A stretch of DNA of 64,000 nucleotides from the NCBI GenBank assembly GCA_017525235.1, contig JAFXTC010000040.1, positions 1-64,000 on the forward strand, written 5' to 3'. The DNA comes from Bacteroidaceae bacterium (GTDB lineage: Bacteria; Bacteroidota; Bacteroidia; Bacteroidales; Bacteroidaceae). Position 1 is the stretch's first letter, and the number at the start of each line of letters is the position of its first letter. The position numbers and the translations under genes were made by a program. This document shows positions 44,962-55,636 of the stretch, in pieces. The notes under the pieces are model-generated. The model saw nothing but the letters and a program-made list of their open reading frames with translations. It made no database searches and had not been told where the DNA came from.

Positions 44962-45870
44962 CTAAAAATCAATGTTAGGTAAACCTGTTTCCTTTACCTC
45001 GTCAATAACCCTTAACAAATACTGCCCATACTGATTCTTGATCATCGGCTGAGCCAACTGGCGCATACGCTCCTCAGAAATCCATCCATAACGATAGGCA
45101 ATACCTTCAAGACAAGCAACCTTAAGGCCTTGTCGTTTTTCGAGTACCTCAATATATGTAGATGCCTCGCTTAAAGAATCATGTGTTCCTGTATCTAACC
45201 ATGCGAATCCTCTTCCCAACGTAAGTACTTTGAGGTCGCCAGAAGCCAGGAACTCTTGATTAACAGTGGTTATCTCGTACTCACCCCGTGCTGAGGGCTG
45301 AATGTGTGATGCAACATCAACCACACGATTAGGATAGAAGTACAGACCCACAACGGCATAATTACTCTTAGGCTTTGCAGGTTTTTCCTCAATGGACAAA
45401 CAGTTGCCTTGCATATCGAACTCTGCCACACCATAGCGCTCTGGGTCGCTTACCCAATAACCAAAGACCGTTGCTTTTTGTTCTTCCTCGGCAGTACGAA
45501 CAGCTTCTTTGAGCATTCCCGTAAACCCGGAACCATGGAAGATATTATCACCTAAAACCAAGCACACAGAATCGTCACCAATGAAATCCTTGCCAATGAC
45601 AAAAGCCTGAGCAAGACCATCGGGCGAAGGTTGCTCTGCATACGAGAAACGTACTCCATAGTCGGAACCGTCTCCCAGAAGGCGCTTGAAGCCAGGAAGA
45701 TCCATGGGGGTAGATATAATAAGAATATCCCTAATGCCTGCCAACATAAGCACAGATATGGGATAATAAACCATGGGCTTATCATATATTGGCATCAACT
45801 GCTTACTGACTCCCTTTGTAATGGGATAAAGACGTGTTCCGGAACCTCCGGCTAAAACAATTCCTTTCAT
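44962..45870 (-). CDS. rmlA: Glucose-1-phosphate thymidylyltransferase
   Basis: 302 residues; first step of dTDP-rhamnose synthesis. [20 protein letters not shown] (NTP loop), [10 protein letters not shown] (catalytic Asp) and [10 protein letters not shown]. Normal length. It heads the four-gene rml operon, 33 bp after lptD on the same strand. Confidence 0.95.
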   Translation of the reverse strand: MKGIVLAGGSGTRLYPITKGVSKQLMPIYDKPMVYYPISVLMLAGIRDILIISTPMDLPGFKRLLGDGSDYGVRFSYAEQPSPDGLAQAFVIGKDFIGDDSVCLVLGDNIFHGSGFTGMLKEAVRTAEEEQKATVFGYWVSDPERYGVAEFDMQGNCLSIEEKPAKPKSNYAVVGLYFYPNRVVDVASHIQPSARGEYEITTVNQEFLASGDLKVLTLGRGFAWLDTGTHDSLSEASTYIEVLEKRQGLKVACLEGIAYRYGWISEERMRQLAQPMIKNQYGQYLLRVIDEVKETGLPNIDF

Positions 45871-45903
45871 GATACGTAGTATTTTATATTTTCATTTATA
45901 TAT

Positions 45904-48807
45904 TTATCTATACCATTCAACATTACCACTGTATGAACTTTGTTTCTTCCATCTCAGCGCATCGGCTAATGTTCCTGCCTTACATGCAAATGTAAAGTTG
46001 TAACTTACATAAGGAAATACAACCATGCTGGCCGACATAGTGAAACAATGAAGATCTCGACTTAAACTGGCTGTCGTCATACTTAGCTTCTTGTAATTGA
46101 AATCATAACCCGATGAAAAGTTAATATTCCACCCTTCAGAGATACTCACATTACCAGAGAAGTTTAACGTCTGTGTAAACTTATACGGATATCGCATCCT
46201 GACAGGATTGATGGGAGCGGATGTGTCCTCTCGCATGGTTATTCCATAACTTACAGCAAGATTCCACGGCATGGAGAACTTAAGGTAACCGTCCTCATCG
46301 ATTTCACCAGAGTTCTTATCTCCCCTTCCGCCCATTCTACCCCTTTTTCGATCGGGGTCAACATTCGGCATCTCTATTTCGTCCTCATCCTCTTCATCAT
46401 ATTCTTCATCATCCTCGTCTTCTTTTTCTTTAATCTCCGACTTTTTATTTCTATACGATTTACTCAGCAACCCAAGCAGTTTCTTTATGGATTGATTATT
46501 AAATGTGTACGAGAGGTTATGAGACATACCTTGGAAACGTCCGAATCGTCCTTGGCTGTATTCCGTCTTCTCACCAACCCGTACGTTCCCATTCTTGTCA
46601 AACTCGTAGGCATATGTTGCAAACACTGCATTCATTGAATAAGTATAGGTCTTCGATAGTTTTAAACGGATGCGCATATTCAAATCGCTGAGAGGACGCA
46701 CCTTTGCTGCCATGTTATAAGACATATTGAGACCGAATTCGTCAATAAGACTTATCTTCTTCATCTCGCCTGTAGAATCATTCTTAGAATGAAGCTTCAT
46801 TTCCACATTATTAGAAATATCAACCGTGACATTACCCGTCATACCTGTACCCACTGTTCCATATACGGTTCCACTGAAAGGCGAATAAGTAACGGTGGAA
46901 ACATTACCATTGGCATCTGTTTTGACATACGAGTCGTAGAAGCCGAATGAAGGCTTGCTGAAATCAGGTGCATATGAGAAACTAACTGTTGGTGTGAAGA
47001 CATGTCGAATGGCATAAATCTTTTTTCCGCCAGCCCACGGCATAGGATAAAAGAAACCATATATTTTGGTATTGGCACTTACACTCATATTAAAGTTGTA
47101 TACGTTGTAAAAGCCATAAATGGTATCTCTTTTAACACGCTGATATTCTTGGTCCCAAGACTGCATGACCTTGTGAGAATACATGCGATCTGTAAAGTTG
47201 AATGAGGGCGTGACATTAATATACTTGAAGATACTGAACGAGGCACTGATAGGAATCTGGTGGCGCATACCATTACGCCAGTCTTTAATAAGGCTACTTT
47301 TGAAAAGAAGATTTTCCTTTGTGTTAATACTGTTTGTAAGGTTACCTGTATAACTCATGGCAATCTTTTCATACCAACGTTCCTTTCCTGCCATCTTCTT
47401 ACGCTTAAAAGGATAGAAACGATTTAAGGAAATGGTAAGATTCGGAAGTGTTACGGAGATAGAACTGTCACGAACATTCTGACTCAAGTTAAAAGAACCG
47501 CTGAGGGTTAGACCTATGTTGGGGAAAGTTTTGCTATAAGAAAGGCTACTGGTTCTTGTACTCTGGGTATAACTCTCAGGATTGTACATACTGGTAAGGT
47601 TGTTACGCTCATAGCTACTTGTTGCAAAGTTCACACTGGCCGAGAAACTCTGAGTGGGATTCGCCTTAGGATCTTGGCGATGGCTCCATGTAACCTTAAA
47701 GCTCTTACTTATAGACTCATCAGGGAAATTCTTTTCGCCCTCATGTGTATATTGATAGCTAATATACAAATTGCCATTAAATTTATAACGGCGCTTATAC
47801 GTACTCTGTGCAGATAGTGCCCATGAACCCTTGGTGTATAGGTCACCCAACATCTTTACATCAATGTAATCATTAATGGCAAAATAATAACCTCCATCAC
47901 GAAGATAAAAACCGCGACTGGTTTCATCTCCATACGTGGGCATAATAAAACCGCTGCTGTACTTCTTCTTAAACGGGAAAAAACCGTAAGGCAAAGCCAA
48001 CGGGAGGGGCACATCCTCGACCACGACATGAGCAGGACCAAAAATCACACTCTTTCCAGGATGCATCTTTGCTCGAGACAAAGCCAGATAGAAATGAGGA
48101 TGCTCTGCATCGCACGTAGTATATTTTCCGTGACGAATGTACATAACACCAGAACTGTCACGCTTTCCGTCGGTAGTCTGCATAAAACCCTCACCCTCTT
48201 GCGTATAGACATTGGTGATAAAGGCCTTACGCGTCTTGAAGTTATAAGCAATCTTATCGGGTTCGTACTCATCGGCTCCCTGTTTGAATAAAGGTTTACC
48301 TTGAACAACGCCCGTAGAATCCTTACGTCCTGCAGCATAAACCAAACTGCTGTCGATACTGATATCTATTTCTTCGGCATCCAACTCGAGATTCTGATAA
48401 TTAACCTTACTGTCGCCATAGAGATGAGCACGAGAATTACGGTAATCAAAAACAATTGAATCCTTTGCCTCGTAAGTTACTGGAGAATCGAGAACGTTCT
48501 TGTTTGATGATGTGTCAGAAGCCACCGTATCTTTTTTGGTAGTGTCTGGCAAAATCGTAAACGAATGTTCCGGCATAGTGTCTTTAAGCAAAGAATCCAA
48601 TTCCTCACGGCTGATATAACGTCCACCTTCTAAAGAATGAACGGGGCGTTTTGTAGTATCAGAAAGAGCAGGAATGATGGAATCGTGAACAGGAAGGGAA
48701 TCTGAATCATTATCGTCCATAATTGCAACGGAATAGCAATAAGGACGAGATGCAAGAGCCATTACGGCTATGCATACAATTAATAATGTCAGTATCTTGG
48801 TCTTCAA
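45904..48807 (-). CDS. lptD: LptD (OstA): LPS-assembly outer membrane protein
   Basis: 967 residues. Signal peptide about 1-25, then a Ser/Asp/Thr-rich linker, an OstA-type domain (about 110-260) and a large beta-barrel (about 270-967). Delivers LPS to the outer leaflet. A strongly acidic, low-complexity loop (about 800-830, EDEDDEEYDEEDEDE) is unusual, but its DNA is not one of the word repeats. Essential core gene; an apparent promoter lies at 48834-48841. Confidence 0.85.
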   Translation of the reverse strand: MKTKILTLLIVCIAVMALASRPYCYSVAIMDDNDSDSLPVHDSIIPALSDTTKRPVHSLEGGRYISREELDSLLKDTMPEHSFTILPDTTKKDTVASDTSSNKNVLDSPVTYEAKDSIVFDYRNSRAHLYGDSKVNYQNLELDAEEIDISIDSSLVYAAGRKDSTGVVQGKPLFKQGADEYEPDKIAYNFKTRKAFITNVYTQEGEGFMQTTDGKRDSSGVMYIRHGKYTTCDAEHPHFYLALSRAKMHPGKSVIFGPAHVVVEDVPLPLALPYGFFPFKKKYSSGFIMPTYGDETSRGFYLRDGGYYFAINDYIDVKMLGDLYTKGSWALSAQSTYKRRYKFNGNLYISYQYTHEGEKNFPDESISKSFKVTWSHRQDPKANPTQSFSASVNFATSSYERNNLTSMYNPESYTQSTRTSSLSYSKTFPNIGLTLSGSFNLSQNVRDSSISVTLPNLTISLNRFYPFKRKKMAGKERWYEKIAMSYTGNLTNSINTKENLLFKSSLIKDWRNGMRHQIPISASFSIFKYINVTPSFNFTDRMYSHKVMQSWDQEYQRVKRDTIYGFYNVYNFNMSVSANTKIYGFFYPMPWAGGKKIYAIRHVFTPTVSFSYAPDFSKPSFGFYDSYVKTDANGNVSTVTYSPFSGTVYGTVGTGMTGNVTVDISNNVEMKLHSKNDSTGEMKKISLIDEFGLNMSYNMAAKVRPLSDLNMRIRLKLSKTYTYSMNAVFATYAYEFDKNGNVRVGEKTEYSQGRFGRFQGMSHNLSYTFNNQSIKKLLGLLSKSYRNKKSEIKEKEDEDDEEYDEEDEDEIEMPNVDPDRKRGRMGGRGDKNSGEIDEDGYLKFSMPWNLAVSYGITMREDTSAPINPVRMRYPYKFTQTLNFSGNVSISEGWNINFSSGYDFNYKKLSMTTASLSRDLHCFTMSASMVVFPYVSYNFTFACKAGTLADALRWKKQSSYSGNVEWYR

Positions 48808-48833
48808 ATTCCCAAACAGTTTGATTCAATTTG

Positions 48834-48841
48834 CAAAGATA
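48834..48841 (-). promoter_or_regulatory. Probable -7 element of lptD
   Basis: TATCTTTG on the minus strand, 27 bp before the ATG; no good -33. Confidence 0.5.
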
Positions 48842-48890
48842 CGAAATAATACTGACACTTCATGAGAGAACAAAGAATATTAAAGTTTTT

Positions 48891-49427
48891 TCACTCGAAA
48901 CGTAGTTTCCACTTCCTAAAAACTATCAGTCCGGCCTCACCAAACTTAAGCAAACTGGCAAGTGCGCTCTCATAAGATTTCTCCTCTCCGAGTCTGGTCT
49001 TAGAGTAGAATTTGTCAGCGTAACAGATAATTTGTTCCTCTAATGTCTCTGGGATATAATCAGCAGGTGGAAGAGGCAAAGACTGGCGCAAGATTTCCTG
49101 TCGTGTAAGCCCCGTTCCTGTATGTCGTTCCGCTACACGAGCATGAGCGGGAAGTCCCTCCTTGCGCAGAATTTCTCCACCCAACAGACCATGTTTTATG
49201 TAGGGTTCGGTACCGAAACAGGAAATCGTTGGCGCATCAACCTTAACGATGCCAATATCATGAAGCATGGCAGCCTCGTACAAGAACTTCTTATCTATCT
49301 TAAATTCAGGATGTTCCTCAGCTATTCTTAAAGCACGACTTGCGACGTCTGTGCTATGCTTGAGCAGAATGTTCTCAAGCGTCTGATTACCCTCGCAATA
49401 ACGGTGTATTAACTCTTCTGGTTTCAT
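48891..49427 (-). CDS. HD-domain phosphohydrolase
   Basis: 178 residues from M at 49427 (MKPEELIHRYCEGN), chosen because the promoter TACCTTTG ends 5 bp before it. LKHSTDVASRALRI and AAMLHDIGIVKVD (HD pair) followed by HGLLGGEIL and AERHTGTGLT are HD/HDIG metal ligands. The metal-dependent hydrolase substrate is unknown (nucleotide or phosphate ester). Stand-alone. Confidence 0.85.
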   Translation of the reverse strand: MKPEELIHRYCEGNQTLENILLKHSTDVASRALRIAEEHPEFKIDKKFLYEAAMLHDIGIVKVDAPTISCFGTEPYIKHGLLGGEILRKEGLPAHARVAERHTGTGLTRQEILRQSLPLPPADYIPETLEEQIICYADKFYSKTRLGEEKSYESALASLLKFGEAGLIVFRKWKLRFE

Positions 49428-49432
49428 GGGAA

Positions 49433-49463
49433 CAAAGGTACATAAAAAAAGGCACACCCCAAA
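49433..49463 (-). promoter_or_regulatory. Promoter of the HD gene
   Basis: TTTG (49460-49463), 19-bp spacer, TACCTTTG (49433-49440). It overlaps the nqr terminator; the mRNA would have almost no leader. Confidence 0.7.
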
Positions 49464-49474
49464 AGGAATGTGCC
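49444..49474 (-). terminator. Terminator of the nqr operon
   Basis: GGCACA ... TGTGCC stem followed by seven T on the minus strand, 25 bp after the nqrF stop. Confidence 0.75.
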
Positions 49475-49498
49475 ATTATTTAGTGTATGTCGGGGGGA

Positions 49499-50788
49499 TT
49501 AACCACCGAAGTTATCGAAGCGAATCATATCGTCCTCAACACCTAAGCTATGCAACAAGTCGAGAACAGTCTTTGCCATCATTGGAGGACCGCAGAGATA
49601 GTACTCACAGTCTTCGGGGGCTTCATGCTGCTTCAAGTATGTATCGCCCATTACAGGAGCAACGAAACCCGGAGTATACTTGATACCTGCTGCGTCTGCC
49701 TTGGGATCTGGACGGTCCAAAGCCAGATGGAAGTGGAAGTTGGGGAAGTCCTTCTCCAGCTGCAGGAAGTCGTCCAAGAAAGGAATCTCTTCCAACGCAC
49801 GTGCACCATAGAAATAGTGCATTGGGCGCTGACGATCTTCGTCGCTAACTCCATGACCTTTGAGCATGTGCATAATCTGAGCACGCAGAGGAGCCATACC
49901 GGCACCACCACCGACCCAAATCATCTCACGACCAGAACCATATACAGGACGGAACTCTCCGTAAGGACCGCTCATAATAACCTTATCGCCGGGCTTCAGA
50001 CTGAAGATGTATGAAGAAGCGATACCAGGATTAACATCCATGAAACCTGGGCCCTGATCCTTTGGTTTGAAGGGAGGAGTGGCAATACGTACATTCAGCG
50101 TAATAATATCGCCCTCATCGGGATAGTTGGCCATAGAGTATGCACGGATGGTCTCTGACGGGTTGGTACACTTGAGTGGGAACAAACCGAACTTCTCCCA
50201 TGCAGGAAGATAGGTATCGCCAATCAGACTCTTATCGAAGTCCTTATCGTAATCGATACAGTCAAATGCAGGAATCTTAATCTGTGCATAAGAACCAGGC
50301 TCGAAGTCCATGTGCTCGCCAGCAGGCAGAGCCACCTTGTACTCCTTGATGAAGGTTGCCACATTCTTGTTTCCAATAACGGTGCATTCCCATTCCTTAA
50401 CGCCCATTACAGAGTCGTCAATCTTAACCTGAAGATCGCCCTTCACCTTGCACTGACAACCTAAACGCCAGTTTTCCTTAATCTGCTTACGGGTAAAATG
50501 ACCTTTCTCGCTATCGAGAATCTCACCACCGCCTGCAGGAACCTGAAGCTTGCACTGACCACAAGAGCCCTTACCACCACAGGCACTGGGCAGGAAGATG
50601 CCTTCCTGTGAAAGCGTGCTCAAAAGAGAGCTGCCCTGACCAACAGAGAGTGTGTCTTTTCCGTTAATTGTAATATTCACATTGCCACTGGGTGACAAGT
50701 AAGCCTTAGCTACGAGCAGGATGATGACCAATGCAATGATGACCACCAGGAATACGCCAATGCTCGCTAAAATCAAATTCATATCCAT
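49499..50788 (-). CDS. nqrF: Na+-translocating NADH:quinone oxidoreductase subunit F
   Basis: 429 residues. N-terminal membrane span, [2Fe-2S] site (SACGGKGSCGQC ... GCQC), FAD domain (RAYSMANYP) and NAD domain (WVGGGAGMAPLR; YLCGPPMM). It oxidises NADH and feeds electrons into the pump. Last gene of nqrABCDEF. Confidence 0.96.
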   Translation of the reverse strand: MDMNLILASIGVFLVVIIALVIILLVAKAYLSPSGNVNITINGKDTLSVGQGSSLLSTLSQEGIFLPSACGGKGSCGQCKLQVPAGGGEILDSEKGHFTRKQIKENWRLGCQCKVKGDLQVKIDDSVMGVKEWECTVIGNKNVATFIKEYKVALPAGEHMDFEPGSYAQIKIPAFDCIDYDKDFDKSLIGDTYLPAWEKFGLFPLKCTNPSETIRAYSMANYPDEGDIITLNVRIATPPFKPKDQGPGFMDVNPGIASSYIFSLKPGDKVIMSGPYGEFRPVYGSGREMIWVGGGAGMAPLRAQIMHMLKGHGVSDEDRQRPMHYFYGARALEEIPFLDDFLQLEKDFPNFHFHLALDRPDPKADAAGIKYTPGFVAPVMGDTYLKQHEAPEDCEYYLCGPPMMAKTVLDLLHSLGVEDDMIRFDNFGG

Positions 50789-50805
50789 TGTTATTCCTCC
50801 TACTT

Positions 50806-51432
50806 TTAGATGTTAAGACCAGAGAAGCACATAAAGGCAAGAGCCATCAGACCTACAGTAATAAAGGTGATACCCAGACCCTGTAAAGGCTTGGGAACAT
50901 CTGTGTAAGCCATCTTCTCGCGAATAGCAGCAAGGCCGACAATAGCCAACAGCCAACCGATACCAGAGCCGAGAGCGTATGCAAAAGCATCACCGAAGCC
51001 ACCAATGAACTGAGCATTGGTTGGTTCCATAGTAACACGCTGCTGCATGAACAGGCTGGCACCCATGATGGCGCAGTTCACTGCGATAAGGGGCAGGAAG
51101 ATACCCAGAGACGCATAGAGCGAAGGACTGAAGCGTTCCACTATCATCTCCACCAACTGTACCATACCGGCAATAACGGCAATGAACAGGATGAAGGCGA
51201 GGAAGGTCAGGTCGACACCTGCCACAATTGCATCAGGACCCAGTACGTAGGTCTGCAGGGCATAATCCACAGGTACTGTGACAAGCAGCACGAAAGTAAC
51301 TGCAATACCCAAACCAAGGGCTGTCTTCACATTCTTGGATACGGCCAGATAAGAGCACATACCCAGGAAGAAGGCGAATATCATGTTGTCCACAAAGATG
51401 GAGCGGACAAAGAGACTAATCATGTGTTCCAT
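50806..51432 (-). CDS. nqrE: Na+-NQR subunit E
   Basis: 208 residues, six membrane spans, with [14 protein letters not shown] (Cys ligand of the shared iron site). Start at 51432 ([11 protein letters not shown]) is 1 bp after nqrD; the longer frame would overlap it. Confidence 0.94.
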   Translation of the reverse strand: MEHMISLFVRSIFVDNMIFAFFLGMCSYLAVSKNVKTALGLGIAVTFVLLVTVPVDYALQTYVLGPDAIVAGVDLTFLAFILFIAVIAGMVQLVEMIVERFSPSLYASLGIFLPLIAVNCAIMGASLFMQQRVTMEPTNAQFIGGFGDAFAYALGSGIGWLLAIVGLAAIREKMAYTDVPKPLQGLGITFITVGLMALAFMCFSGLNI

Positions 51433-51433
51433 A

Positions 51434-52060
51434 CTACTTCTCCTCCTTATTATAAGCACGATGTGCCCAGATTACACAACCTACGATAATCAAACTCATA
51501 GCCGGCATCACCATCATACCGTTGTTTGTATAACCTGCGTCATACATAAACTGAGGAATGACATTGTAACCAAACAGGGTTCCGAAGCCAAAGAGCTCAC
51601 GCACGAAGCCCACGATGACCAGGATGGCTGCATAGCCTAAGCCGTTGCCAATACCATCCAGGAATGAAGGCCAGGGGCTGTTCTGCATAGCAAAAGCCTC
51701 AAGACGACCCATTAGGATACAGTTGGTGATAATCAAGCCTACATAAACGCTCAGCTGTACGCTTACATCATAGACGTAGGCCTTGAGCAACTGGCTCACG
51801 ATAGTTACCAGCGCAGCCACAACCACTAACTGTACAATGATACGGATGCGGTTGGGAATGGTCTTGCGCAAGAGCGATATAATCACATTCGAGAATGCCG
51901 TGATGACCGTCACAGAAAGACCCATCACGATGGCGGGCTTCAGCTGACTGGTCACAGCCAATGCCGAACAGATACCGAGCACCTGAACGGCGACGGGGTT
52001 GTTCACGTTAAGGGGGTTGGTGAATGCGGCTTTATTCTCTTCAGAAAACAATTTACTCAT
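51434..52060 (-). CDS. nqrD: Na+-NQR subunit D
   Basis: 208 residues, six spans, with [15 protein letters not shown] (Cys) homologous to NqrE. Together they form the membrane iron centre of the sodium pump. Starts 20 bp after nqrC. Confidence 0.94.
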   Translation of the reverse strand: MSKLFSEENKAAFTNPLNVNNPVAVQVLGICSALAVTSQLKPAIVMGLSVTVITAFSNVIISLLRKTIPNRIRIIVQLVVVAALVTIVSQLLKAYVYDVSVQLSVYVGLIITNCILMGRLEAFAMQNSPWPSFLDGIGNGLGYAAILVIVGFVRELFGFGTLFGYNVIPQFMYDAGYTNNGMMVMPAMSLIIVGCVIWAHRAYNKEEK

Positions 52061-52080
52061 ATTCTTTTCCTCCTTCTTTC

Positions 52081-52962
52081 TTATTGTTCAACATCGGTTT
52101 GTTCACTCTCTTCTTTACAGCCCTGACAGCCACCCTCGTGTGGGCATTTGCCTTCGTTCGGACATGCAACGGCACCGCCAAGGAAGTCTGTGTAAGCAGT
52201 CAGGCCGTCTTTAACCATTGCTGCCACACCATTACTGGTAAGGGTTGCACCGGTTACGCCATCCACTTCGTTCTCCTGTTGGGCAGCACCAGCCTTTACT
52301 ACTGTAAGAGCAACCTTGCCGTCCTCACCGAAAATGGGCTTGCCGATGAACTGGTCTTGGAACCACTTCTCGCTGATACGGGCGCCCAAGCCAGCTGTCT
52401 CGCTTTCGTGGTAGAAGTAAGTGCCAAGCACTTTATCCTTCGACTCGTTTACTGCGATATAGCCCCAAAGACCACCCCAGAGACCACGTCCCACAACGGG
52501 AATCACATAAGCCTGCTCGCCTTCAGCCGTTGTGCCGGTGAAGACATGCAGCTCGCCATTCTTGATGAGTGCGCCATAGCTGGTATTGAACTTACCCTCG
52601 TAAGGTGTCAGTTCACCGTTTTCAAGCACATTGTCCTTTACCTTTTCAGCATAGATGGCACCTACATCAACAGTAGCCTTGTCGTAGCCAAGAGCAGAAA
52701 GAATCTGTCCCTTGGTATCGTTTGCCACGTTGGCATCTTGTGTCTCCTTCAAGGCAGAAGCCACGAAAGCCAGCAGGAAGGCAACGATGATAACCATTAC
52801 TGCTGCATAGCAGATAGTATATACATTGCTGTTTGTGTTAATACCCTTCGACTTTACTTCCTTTATTTTGGAAGAGTCGGCGCCGCAGATAGGGCACTTA
52901 TCGGGCATTGATGCAGCCTCGAATGTCTGGCCGCATTGTTCGCATATAAATTTCTTTGCCAT
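52081..52962 (-). CDS. nqrC: Na+-NQR subunit C with N-terminal rubredoxin-like domain and Cys-rich tail
   Basis: 293 residues. VTGATLTSNGVAAM is the Thr site of covalent FMN, and the hydrophobic anchor YAAVMVIIVAFLLAFV is normal. Unusual are residues 1-35, a zinc-ribbon/rubredoxin-like CEQCGQTF ... CPICGAD (two CxxC) placed before the normal NTNSNVYT start, and the tail ACPNEGKCPHEGGCQGCKEE with four more Cys. Both may bind metal and could add an electron-transfer or regulatory site on the cytoplasmic side (N-terminus) and periplasmic side (C-terminus); this is inference. Confidence 0.93.
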   Translation of the reverse strand: MAKKFICEQCGQTFEAASMPDKCPICGADSSKIKEVKSKGINTNSNVYTICYAAVMVIIVAFLLAFVASALKETQDANVANDTKGQILSALGYDKATVDVGAIYAEKVKDNVLENGELTPYEGKFNTSYGALIKNGELHVFTGTTAEGEQAYVIPVVGRGLWGGLWGYIAVNESKDKVLGTYFYHESETAGLGARISEKWFQDQFIGKPIFGEDGKVALTVVKAGAAQQENEVDGVTGATLTSNGVAAMVKDGLTAYTDFLGGAVACPNEGKCPHEGGCQGCKEESEQTDVEQ

Positions 52963-52968
52963 ATCTGT

Positions 52969-54144
52969 TTACTTTTTAGATACGCGCTTTGCACGCATGT
53001 TAATGTTGCTCTGCACGAAGCAGTAGTCGATGAGGGCAGCAAAGAGGTTCATCAGCAGGATGGCAAGCATCATACCCTCGGGATAACCCGGATTGAGGAC
53101 ACGAACCAAAACTGCGATAAAGCCGATAAGCAGACCATAAACGTATTTGCCGCATTCTGTACGACAGCTTGTTACGGGATCGGTTGCCATAAAAACAGCA
53201 CCGAAAGCAAAGCCGCCCAATACCAAGTGCTCATACCACTGAATAGCTGTCAAGCCCGTAGCCTGCATCAGATAACCTGTGGCAGCACCGCCAACGAATA
53301 CACTCAGCATAATCTTCCAGCTGGCAATACCTGTACAAAGCAGGAGCAAACCGCCAAGAGCGATGGCAATCACGCTGGTTTCACCAATACAACCAGGAAT
53401 GAGACCTGTGATGGCATCCTGAATCTGTTCGGGAGCAAAGCCTTGGAAGCCTGCCTGAGCAGCCTCGCCAAGAGGTGTAGCTGCGGTATAGGCATCAGTA
53501 GCCTTATAGCCAAGACCGAAGATCGTATCCTGAGCCACCCATACGGTAGCATCGCCTGTCATTGCACTGGGATAGCTGAAGAACAGGAAAGCACGGGTAA
53601 TAAGAGCCGGGTTGAAGATGTTCATACCTGTACCGCCGAAGATTTCCTTTGCCAGAATAACGCTGAAAGCAACGGCAATGGCAAGCATCCAAAGCGGACA
53701 AGTTACAGGAACTATCATAGGAATAAGGATACCTGATACCAGGAAGCCCTCCTGAATTTCCTCATTCTTCCACTGTGCTACTACGAACTCGATACCGAGG
53801 CCGACAATATAACTTACAAGAATCTTAGGAAGAACGGCCAAGAAGCCGTACCAGAACATGCCCCAGAACGTTGCATCGGCCAAGTGGCCTGTTGCAAGAG
53901 CATTCTGGTAACCCACGTTGTACATACCGAAGAGCAAAGCCGGAATCAGAGCAATCACAACGAAGCTCATGATGCGCTTGCTGTCGATAGCATCGTGGAT
54001 ATTCACGCTTCCTACGCGACCGGTGGTGTTGGGGACGAAAGCAAACGTCTCGAAACCGTCCACCAACGAACGGAAGGCGTGGAACTTGCCACCTTCCTCA
54101 ACGTAGGGATGTATGTTATCGAATAGTTTCTTTATTGGATTCAT
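52969..54144 (-). CDS. nqrB: Na+-NQR subunit B
   Basis: 391 residues, about nine to ten spans; GTGMNIFNPALITRAFLFF and the TAATPLGEA stretch (candidate FMN-Thr) are typical. Carries covalent FMN and riboflavin; ion channel subunit. 6 bp before nqrC. Confidence 0.95.
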   Translation of the reverse strand: MNPIKKLFDNIHPYVEEGGKFHAFRSLVDGFETFAFVPNTTGRVGSVNIHDAIDSKRIMSFVVIALIPALLFGMYNVGYQNALATGHLADATFWGMFWYGFLAVLPKILVSYIVGLGIEFVVAQWKNEEIQEGFLVSGILIPMIVPVTCPLWMLAIAVAFSVILAKEIFGGTGMNIFNPALITRAFLFFSYPSAMTGDATVWVAQDTIFGLGYKATDAYTAATPLGEAAQAGFQGFAPEQIQDAITGLIPGCIGETSVIAIALGGLLLLCTGIASWKIMLSVFVGGAATGYLMQATGLTAIQWYEHLVLGGFAFGAVFMATDPVTSCRTECGKYVYGLLIGFIAVLVRVLNPGYPEGMMLAILLMNLFAALIDYCFVQSNINMRAKRVSKK

Positions 54145-54162
54145 AATTATATAAATAATGTA

Positions 54163-55491
54163 TTAAGCATTTTCCTTACGAAGGATATCCAGACCCTCAC
54201 GGACAATACGCTGCAACTCAAGTTTGCTGCTGTCAACAAACTCAGCAATGGCAAAGTCCTCGGGAGCCACCTCATAAATACCAAGGGCTTCCTGTCGGTC
54301 AATGTCACCCGCGATAATAGCTTTTACCAAATAACCGGCATAAATATCCATGGGGAATACCTTGTCATACTCACCACTCATAATCATGTGGCGCTCACCA
54401 CCTTTGATACGAGCATCCAAGACATACTCTTTCTTCTTGCCGAAAAGCCAAGAGAAGTAGCTGCGATGAGTACTGAAGGTGTTAAAGCGAGGCATAATCC
54501 AACCCAACATCTCGTCGGCGTGATCACCTTCGGGAATAACATTCACTTCTGTTGTATGAGCTCCAAGGAAACCATCGACTGTGGTCTTAAGGCCCGTCAT
54601 CACATTACCATTGATAATACGACTACCCTCAACCTTCACATTACCTTCAATCAATGTTGTAAGCTTCTGACCTACCAGCATCTTATAATACTTAGGAGCA
54701 TTCACTTCACTACCTGCAAGAGCTATGGTACGTGTAAAGTCTAATACACCCTTGTTCATCAGCCTGCCTACAAAGATAACCTCCTCGGCACCCAGTGTCC
54801 ATACCACCTCACCCTTGTTGATGGGAGAAACATGGTTGATCTGAACACCCACATTACCAGCAGGAGCCGGACCATCGAACACATTCACCTCGCAGTCCTT
54901 AGCAGCAGTAAGGGCAGGATTGCTTTGCTTGGCGCTAATGCCCAGATAAACCTTAGCCAACTTGCTCAGAGCTGTTATACCAGCTTGAAAATCATCTTCC
55001 TGACCAGCCAGCACATACTCAAAGTCCTGACTCAGAGGCATGCTATTGAATGCACTCACGAAGATTGCCTTGGGAGCATCTTCTGGATTAGCCACCACGT
55101 CATAAGGACGCTGGCGGAAAAATCCAAATAATCCACTCTCCAAAAGCACAGACTTCACATCGCCCTTAACATCAAACTGACGAGCTTCCTGCTTACCATC
55201 AGCTTGAACGCGGATGCTCATAAGCTTACGCCTATCCCCACGTTCAACCAAAGAAACAGTACCGCTGACAGGGCTTACAAACTTAACCTCGGGATGCAGT
55301 TTGTCAACAAACAGCGCATCCCCGACCTTAACGGCATCACCTTCTTTGACAACCACTTTTGGTTTCAATCCACAAAAGTCGTCCGGTACAAGTGCGTACT
55401 CACCAGGGCAACTAGAACTGACTGTCTCCTTAGCGGCTTTGCCTTTCAAGTTGATGTCCAGGCCTTTACGTAATTTGATTACTTTTGCCAT
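54163..55491 (-). CDS. nqrA: Na+-NQR subunit A
   Basis: 442 residues, soluble. KLRKGLDINLKGKA start, AHTTEVNVIPEGDHADEMLGW and SLVERGDRRKLMSI are typical of NqrA, the ubiquinone-site subunit. First gene of the operon, 19 bp before nqrB, divergent from the second tamB-like gene. Confidence 0.95.
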   Translation of the reverse strand: MAKVIKLRKGLDINLKGKAAKETVSSSCPGEYALVPDDFCGLKPKVVVKEGDAVKVGDALFVDKLHPEVKFVSPVSGTVSLVERGDRRKLMSIRVQADGKQEARQFDVKGDVKSVLLESGLFGFFRQRPYDVVANPEDAPKAIFVSAFNSMPLSQDFEYVLAGQEDDFQAGITALSKLAKVYLGISAKQSNPALTAAKDCEVNVFDGPAPAGNVGVQINHVSPINKGEVVWTLGAEEVIFVGRLMNKGVLDFTRTIALAGSEVNAPKYYKMLVGQKLTTLIEGNVKVEGSRIINGNVMTGLKTTVDGFLGAHTTEVNVIPEGDHADEMLGWIMPRFNTFSTHRSYFSWLFGKKKEYVLDARIKGGERHMIMSGEYDKVFPMDIYAGYLVKAIIAGDIDRQEALGIYEVAPEDFAIAEFVDSSKLELQRIVREGLDILRKENA

Positions 55492-55581
55492 ATCTTTGGA
55501 TTAATAATACATAGTTACTTTTTAGCCGTGCAAAATTATAAAAAATTAACCGAATAGGACGCTTTTCCAAAATATTTTTTG

Positions 55582-55589
55582 TACTTTTG
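55582..55589 (+). promoter_or_regulatory. Probable -7 element of the second tamB-like gene
   Basis: TACTTTTG; -33 not clear. Confidence 0.5.
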
Positions 55590-55636
55590 TTCTCGATTAT
55601 AACAAACAGGTACAATAAACAAGACAACAAGGAAGC

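Noticed and set aside
45904-48807. Acidic stretch of LptD as another word insertion
   Set aside because: Its DNA is Glu/Asp codons without the intergenic words.
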